In this document: one piece after another, positions 60,659-64,000 of the stretch
Layout of the letters: every line of letters begins with the position of its first letter
How positions within the stretch are numbered: position 1 is the first letter of the stretch
Source of the DNA: Pseudomonas sp. KK4
Lineage (GTDB): Bacteria; Pseudomonadota; Gammaproteobacteria; Pseudomonadales; Pseudomonadaceae
Length of the DNA stretch: 64,000 bases
NCBI RefSeq assembly: GCF_001984065.1
Contig: NZ_LYVP01000013.1
Coordinates: 24,048-88,047 of the forward strand
Direction: 5' to 3'
Made by a program: the position numbers and the translations under genes
The notes under the pieces: generated by a model
Told to the model about the DNA's origin: nothing
Database searches by the model: none
What the model saw: the letters and a program-made list of their open reading frames with translations, nothing else

Positions 60659-62197
60659 ATGGCTAACGAAACGAACGTCCCGACTCCAAAACCGACCACT
60701 CTCGAAGGCTGGGTCAAGCTTCTGGATGGCGTGCGCCTTCCGGTTCCCCAGGCCAGTCACGACCGTGTCTGCCGCGCGATCCGTGACAATCGCAGCGCGT
60801 TGCGTGACATCGCCGACCTGATGCAGGGCAGTCCGGCCCTGGCCTTGAGCGTGATCCGCGAAGCCAACCGGCACACCCATGGCAACTTGACGGAGCCTGC
60901 GGAGAACCTCGAAGTGGCGATCAGTCGCCTGGGCCTCAAGCGCACCGAAGAACTGCTCGAGCGCCTGCCGGCCATGCCTGAGAACGACATACCAAAGGCC
61001 CTGCGCCAGTTGCAGATGATCAGCCAGCACGCCACGCAACAGGCCAACGGCTTTTTCGCCAGCCGCCTGGCGCGGCTGTGGCAGGACATCCATTGGGGCA
61101 GCCTGCTGTTCCTTTCGCCGCTGTGGCCGCTGGCGCTGACCCATCCGCAGTTGCTCGAAGAATGGGAACTGCGGGTCATCCATAAAGGCGAGTCGGCCCG
61201 GAAAGTCGAAAAGCAGTTGTTCGGTACGCGCCTGCTGCAAATCGGCCAGGCACTGGTGGACCTGTGGCGCCTGCCGATCTGGGTGCAGCAGGGTTACAAA
61301 CTGTTGCTCAACGAGCAGCGGGAGCTGGTGAAAGTACTGCGCATTGCCCGCGACAGCGAGCACCCGCTGCGCCAGCAGAACCGCCTCGACGACGATCCGA
61401 CCCTGCGCCGCTGGCTCAATCAACCGGCCAACACGGTGCTACTGGCCAACGGCCTGGCACTGTCTGCGCAGCAGGCCTGGGACAGCCCGCACAGCCAGCG
61501 CTGGCAGTACCTGACCAGCCTTTACCTGCAAATATCCATGGACGAGGTCCAGCAGCAACTGCACCAGCAGGCGGCCAACAGCGCGCGCCATCACGCCATG
61601 CCCGACCTGTGGCACCCCGCCGTTGCGCTGCTCTGGCCCTGGGGCACTCACCGCATCCACGCTGGGCTACTGCCGGCCGCGGCACCTACTGCCGATGACT
61701 TGGCCAAATGGCGCAGCCAGTGCGCCGAACTGCTGGTCGAGCCGAGTCGTTTCACCAATGCCATGCACCTGACGACGTCGGCCCGTGACGCCTTGGTCGC
61801 CTGCGGCATGCGCCGGGTGATGATCCTGATGGCCGACCGCAGCCATGCCAATCTGCGGGTACACCAGACCGCCGGATTGCCCAAGGAAGTGGCCGGACTG
61901 AATTTCGCGGTGGCGCAGAGCACCGTGCTGCAACGTTTGCTCGCGCAACAGGCACAGGTGCGCGTGACGCCGCAGAACAACGCGCAGTTTTCCGCACTGC
62001 TACCCGGCAACCTGCGGGCACAGTTCAGCGGCGAACACCTGCTGCTGCGCTCGCTGGTAAACAACGGTCGGGTGATCATGATCGTGGTGGCCGATCAGGG
62101 CGGCGGGCCGTTTTCGGACATCACCGTACAGGCCTTCGGCAAGACCGCGCAGTGCATCGAGAAGGCACTGCACAGCTTTAGTCAGCGCGGCAAATAA
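60659..62197 (+). CDS. HDOD-domain signalling protein
   Basis: A 512-residue cytoplasmic protein. The N-terminal region (about 15-215) matches the HDOD domain, a non-catalytic relative of HD phosphohydrolases found in signalling proteins, with LRDIADLMQGSPALALSVIREAN and AISRLGLKRTEELL. The C-terminal part (about 350-505) resembles a GAF-like fold with LTTSARDALVACGMRRVMIL. No catalytic residues are obvious. It starts 166 bases from motA, in the opposite direction, and is conserved beside motAB in pseudomonads, which hints at a role in motility or c-di-GMP signalling. That link is inference. Confidence 0.8.
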   Translation: MANETNVPTPKPTTLEGWVKLLDGVRLPVPQASHDRVCRAIRDNRSALRDIADLMQGSPALALSVIREANRHTHGNLTEPAENLEVAISRLGLKRTEELLERLPAMPENDIPKALRQLQMISQHATQQANGFFASRLARLWQDIHWGSLLFLSPLWPLALTHPQLLEEWELRVIHKGESARKVEKQLFGTRLLQIGQALVDLWRLPIWVQQGYKLLLNEQRELVKVLRIARDSEHPLRQQNRLDDDPTLRRWLNQPANTVLLANGLALSAQQAWDSPHSQRWQYLTSLYLQISMDEVQQQLHQQAANSARHHAMPDLWHPAVALLWPWGTHRIHAGLLPAAAPTADDLAKWRSQCAELLVEPSRFTNAMHLTTSARDALVACGMRRVMILMADRSHANLRVHQTAGLPKEVAGLNFAVAQSTVLQRLLAQQAQVRVTPQNNAQFSALLPGNLRAQFSGEHLLLRSLVNNGRVIMIVVADQGGGPFSDITVQAFGKTAQCIEKALHSFSQRGK

Positions 62198-62239
62198 GCC
62201 TGCGTTACAATCCCCCCTTTTGTGCTCTGGAGACCTCAC

Positions 62240-63055
62240 ATGTCTGACTTCTCTGGCTTGCCGCTGGTGATCGAGCCGAGCGACTTGCTCCCTCGCCTCG
62301 AGGCCCGCGATCTGATTCTGGTCGACCTGACCAGCAGCGCCCGCTACACCGAAGGGCACATTCCCGGTGCGCGCTTCGTCGATCCCAAGCGCACACAACT
62401 GGGCCAGGCGCCCGCACCGGGGCTGATGCCACCCAAAGCGGCGCTCGAAGCCTTGTTCGGTGAGCTGGGACACAACCCCGACGCGGTCTACGTGGTGTAT
62501 GACGACGAAGGCGGCGGCTGGGCCGGACGCTTCATCTGGCTGCTGGATGTCATCGGTCACAGCAAGTACCACTATGTCGACGGCGGCCTGACGGCCTGGC
62601 TGGCAGAAGGCATGCCGATGTCGATCCAGGTACCACCGCCCGTTGGCGGGCCGGTGGCATTGACCCTGCACGATGAACCGACCGCCACCCGCGAATACCT
62701 GCAAAGTCGCCTCGGCGCTGCCGATCTGGCGATCTGGGATGCCCGTGGGCCGTTGGAGTATTCCGGCGAGAAAGTCCTGGCGGCCAAGGCCGGACACATT
62801 CCCGGCGCGATCAATTTCGAATGGACAGCGGGCATGGATCAGTCGCGCAACCTGCGCATCCGTACCGACATGCCGCAGATCCTGGACCGACTCGGGATCA
62901 GCAAAGACAAAGAAATCATCACTCACTGCCAGACCCACCATCGCTCTGGCTTCACTTATCTGGTGGCCAAGTCCCTCGGTTATCCGCGGGTCAAAGGCTA
63001 CGCCGGCTCCTGGGGCGAATGGGGCAACCATCCCGACACCCCTGTTGAGAATTAA
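62240..63055 (+). CDS. rhdA: Thiosulfate/3-mercaptopyruvate sulfurtransferase, RhdA type
   Basis: A tandem rhodanese of 271 residues that transfers sulfur from thiosulfate (or a similar donor) to an acceptor. The inactive N-terminal rhodanese domain covers about 1-130 and the active one 150-271. The active-site loop is HCQTHHR with Cys230, identical in sequence and position to what I recall for Azotobacter vinelandii RhdA. The ATG at 62240 (MSDFSGLPLV) is used. It is followed after 18 bases by psd, a conserved pair. Confidence 0.94.
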   Translation: MSDFSGLPLVIEPSDLLPRLEARDLILVDLTSSARYTEGHIPGARFVDPKRTQLGQAPAPGLMPPKAALEALFGELGHNPDAVYVVYDDEGGGWAGRFIWLLDVIGHSKYHYVDGGLTAWLAEGMPMSIQVPPPVGGPVALTLHDEPTATREYLQSRLGAADLAIWDARGPLEYSGEKVLAAKAGHIPGAINFEWTAGMDQSRNLRIRTDMPQILDRLGISKDKEIITHCQTHHRSGFTYLVAKSLGYPRVKGYAGSWGEWGNHPDTPVEN

Positions 63056-63073
63056 GGTTTTAAAGGACAGTTA

Positions 63074-63934
63074 ATGAACAAGCGTCTGTTTATCCTCAGC
63101 CAATACCTGCTGCCCCATCACCTGCTGTCGCGGCTGGCCGGCTGCATTGCCGAGTGCCGTGTGCGCTGGTTCAAGAATGCGTTCACCGCCTGGTTCGCCA
63201 AGCGCTATCAGGTGGACATGTCCCAGGCACTGGTCGAAGACCTGACCGCCTATGAGCACTTCAACGCCTTTTTCACCCGGGCCCTGAAAGACGGCGCACG
63301 CCCATTGGACGAAACTCCCGGCGCGATCCTCAGCCCGGCCGACGGCGCCGTCAGCCAACTGGGCCCGATCGAGCACGGCCGCGTGTTCCAGGCCAAGGGC
63401 CACAGCTTCAGCGTGCTGGAATTGCTGGGCGGTGATGCTGCCAATGCCGCGCCGTTCATGGGCGGTGATTTCGCGACTATTTACCTGTCGCCCAAGGATT
63501 ACCACCGCGTGCACATGCCGCTGGCCGGCACCCTGCGCGAAATGGTCTACATCCCGGGGCGGATTTTCTCGGTCAACCAGACTACTGCGGAAAACGTCCC
63601 GGAACTGTTCGCCCGCAACGAGCGCGTGGCGTGCATTTTCGACACCGAACGCGGGCCCATGGCCGTGGTATTGGTGGGCGCGATGATCGTGGCCTCGATC
63701 GAAACCGTCTGGGCTGGCCTGGTGACGCCGCCGAAACGCGAGCTCAAAACCTTCCGCTACGACGAAGCCGCCCGCGCACCGATCCACCTGGAAAAAGGTG
63801 CGGAGCTGGGTCGCTTCAAATTGGGTTCGACCGCTGTGGTGCTGTTCGGGCCGGATCAAGTGAAATGGGCTGAAGAACTGGCGGCTGGATCGCCGGTGCA
63901 GATGGGTCAGGGTTTGGGTTTGCCAAAGGCCTGA
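63074..63934 (+). CDS. psd: Phosphatidylserine decarboxylase proenzyme
   Basis: Psd makes phosphatidylethanolamine at the inner membrane. The 286-residue proenzyme cleaves itself at the LGST motif (residues 250-253), and Ser252 becomes the pyruvoyl prosthetic group of the alpha chain. Catalytic Asp and His are seen in LSPADGAVS and [12 protein letters not shown]. The ATG at 63074 has AAAGGA upstream. It is co-directional with rhdA, 18 bases after it, and followed by a REP element. Confidence 0.97.
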   Translation: MNKRLFILSQYLLPHHLLSRLAGCIAECRVRWFKNAFTAWFAKRYQVDMSQALVEDLTAYEHFNAFFTRALKDGARPLDETPGAILSPADGAVSQLGPIEHGRVFQAKGHSFSVLELLGGDAANAAPFMGGDFATIYLSPKDYHRVHMPLAGTLREMVYIPGRIFSVNQTTAENVPELFARNERVACIFDTERGPMAVVLVGAMIVASIETVWAGLVTPPKRELKTFRYDEAARAPIHLEKGAELGRFKLGSTAVVLFGPDQVKWAEELAAGSPVQMGQGLGLPKA

Positions 63935-63950
63935 GCCGTTTGAAGATCTG

Positions 63951-64000
63951 ATGTGGGAGCGGGCTTGCTCGCGAAGACGGTGTGTCAGTCAGTGTATGTT
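63951..64000. repeat. REP element, class A (right half cut by the window edge)
   Basis: A class A copy (GTGGGAGCGGGCTTGCTCGC at 63953) is followed by GACGGTGTGTCAGTCAGTGT, a spacer start resembling the one at 5291. The second inverted copy would lie beyond the window. Confidence 0.85.

Overview
The window is a 64 kb piece of a Pseudomonas chromosome, most likely from the P. fluorescens group. The evidence is high GC with dense coding, a core gene order of rplI-dnaB, rnr-rlmB, purA-hisZ, hflKC-hflX-hfq-miaA-mutL-amiB, orn-rsgA and motAB-rhdA-psd that I know from Pseudomonas genomes, an azurin gene, and many short palindromic REP elements typical of the group. I see no rRNA, phage, transposase, insertion sequence or CRISPR array.

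Layout. 1-2.3 kb: the end of a urease accessory operon (ureE partial, ureF, ureG, hupE/ureJ-like nickel permease). 2.5-4.6 kb: an AGE-family sugar epimerase/isomerase and a YdfG-like dehydrogenase. 4.6-5.4 kb: a gene-free stretch with a cluster of DnaA-box-like 9-mers in imperfect direct repeats. 5.5-10.6 kb: a five-gene branched-chain-type amino acid ABC importer (livKHMGF, minus strand) preceded by a textbook sigma-54 promoter and an NtrC-type palindrome. 11-15 kb: amaA and amaB (L-pipecolate/lysine catabolism) with a divergent LysR regulator. 15.2-19.1 kb: NAD biosynthesis (pncB, nadE), azurin, a LOG-family protein and small genes. 19.3-26.1 kb: three minus-strand genes (transglutaminase, circularly permuted ATP-grasp fused to alpha-E, transglutaminase-DUF2126). 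They form a conserved but functionally undefined module, predicted to make or modify peptides, and are the best candidate here for an uncharacterised system. 26.4-36.3 kb: ygiQ, dnaB, rplI, a DUF2232 membrane protein, rpsR, rpsF, rlmB, rnr. 36.5-36.9 kb: two tandem tRNA-Leu(CAG) genes, each with its own promoter and terminator. 37-41.7 kb: an iron(III) importer pair (hitAB-like, no ATPase gene beside it) and a chemoreceptor. 41.8-54.7 kb: purA, hisZ, hflC, hflK, hflX, hfq, miaA, mutL, amiB, tsaE, nnr. 54.8-64 kb: queG, a YicG/UPF0126 membrane protein, orn, rsgA, motB, motA, an HDOD-domain protein, rhdA, psd.

How the parts fit. The first 15 kb looks like a nitrogen-acquisition neighbourhood: urease maturation with nickel uptake, an apparently NtrC/RpoN-controlled amino acid importer, and lysine/pipecolate catabolism. 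The rest is mostly housekeeping: replication, ribosome, RNA processing, tRNA modification, mismatch repair, membrane quality control, flagellar stator, phospholipid synthesis. Nearly every gene-to-gene junction that does not need a promoter carries REP elements. They fall into at least three sequence classes, and several are paired inverted copies around a related spacer (REPIN-like units). All functional statements are from sequence reading and family knowledge; no database search was run.
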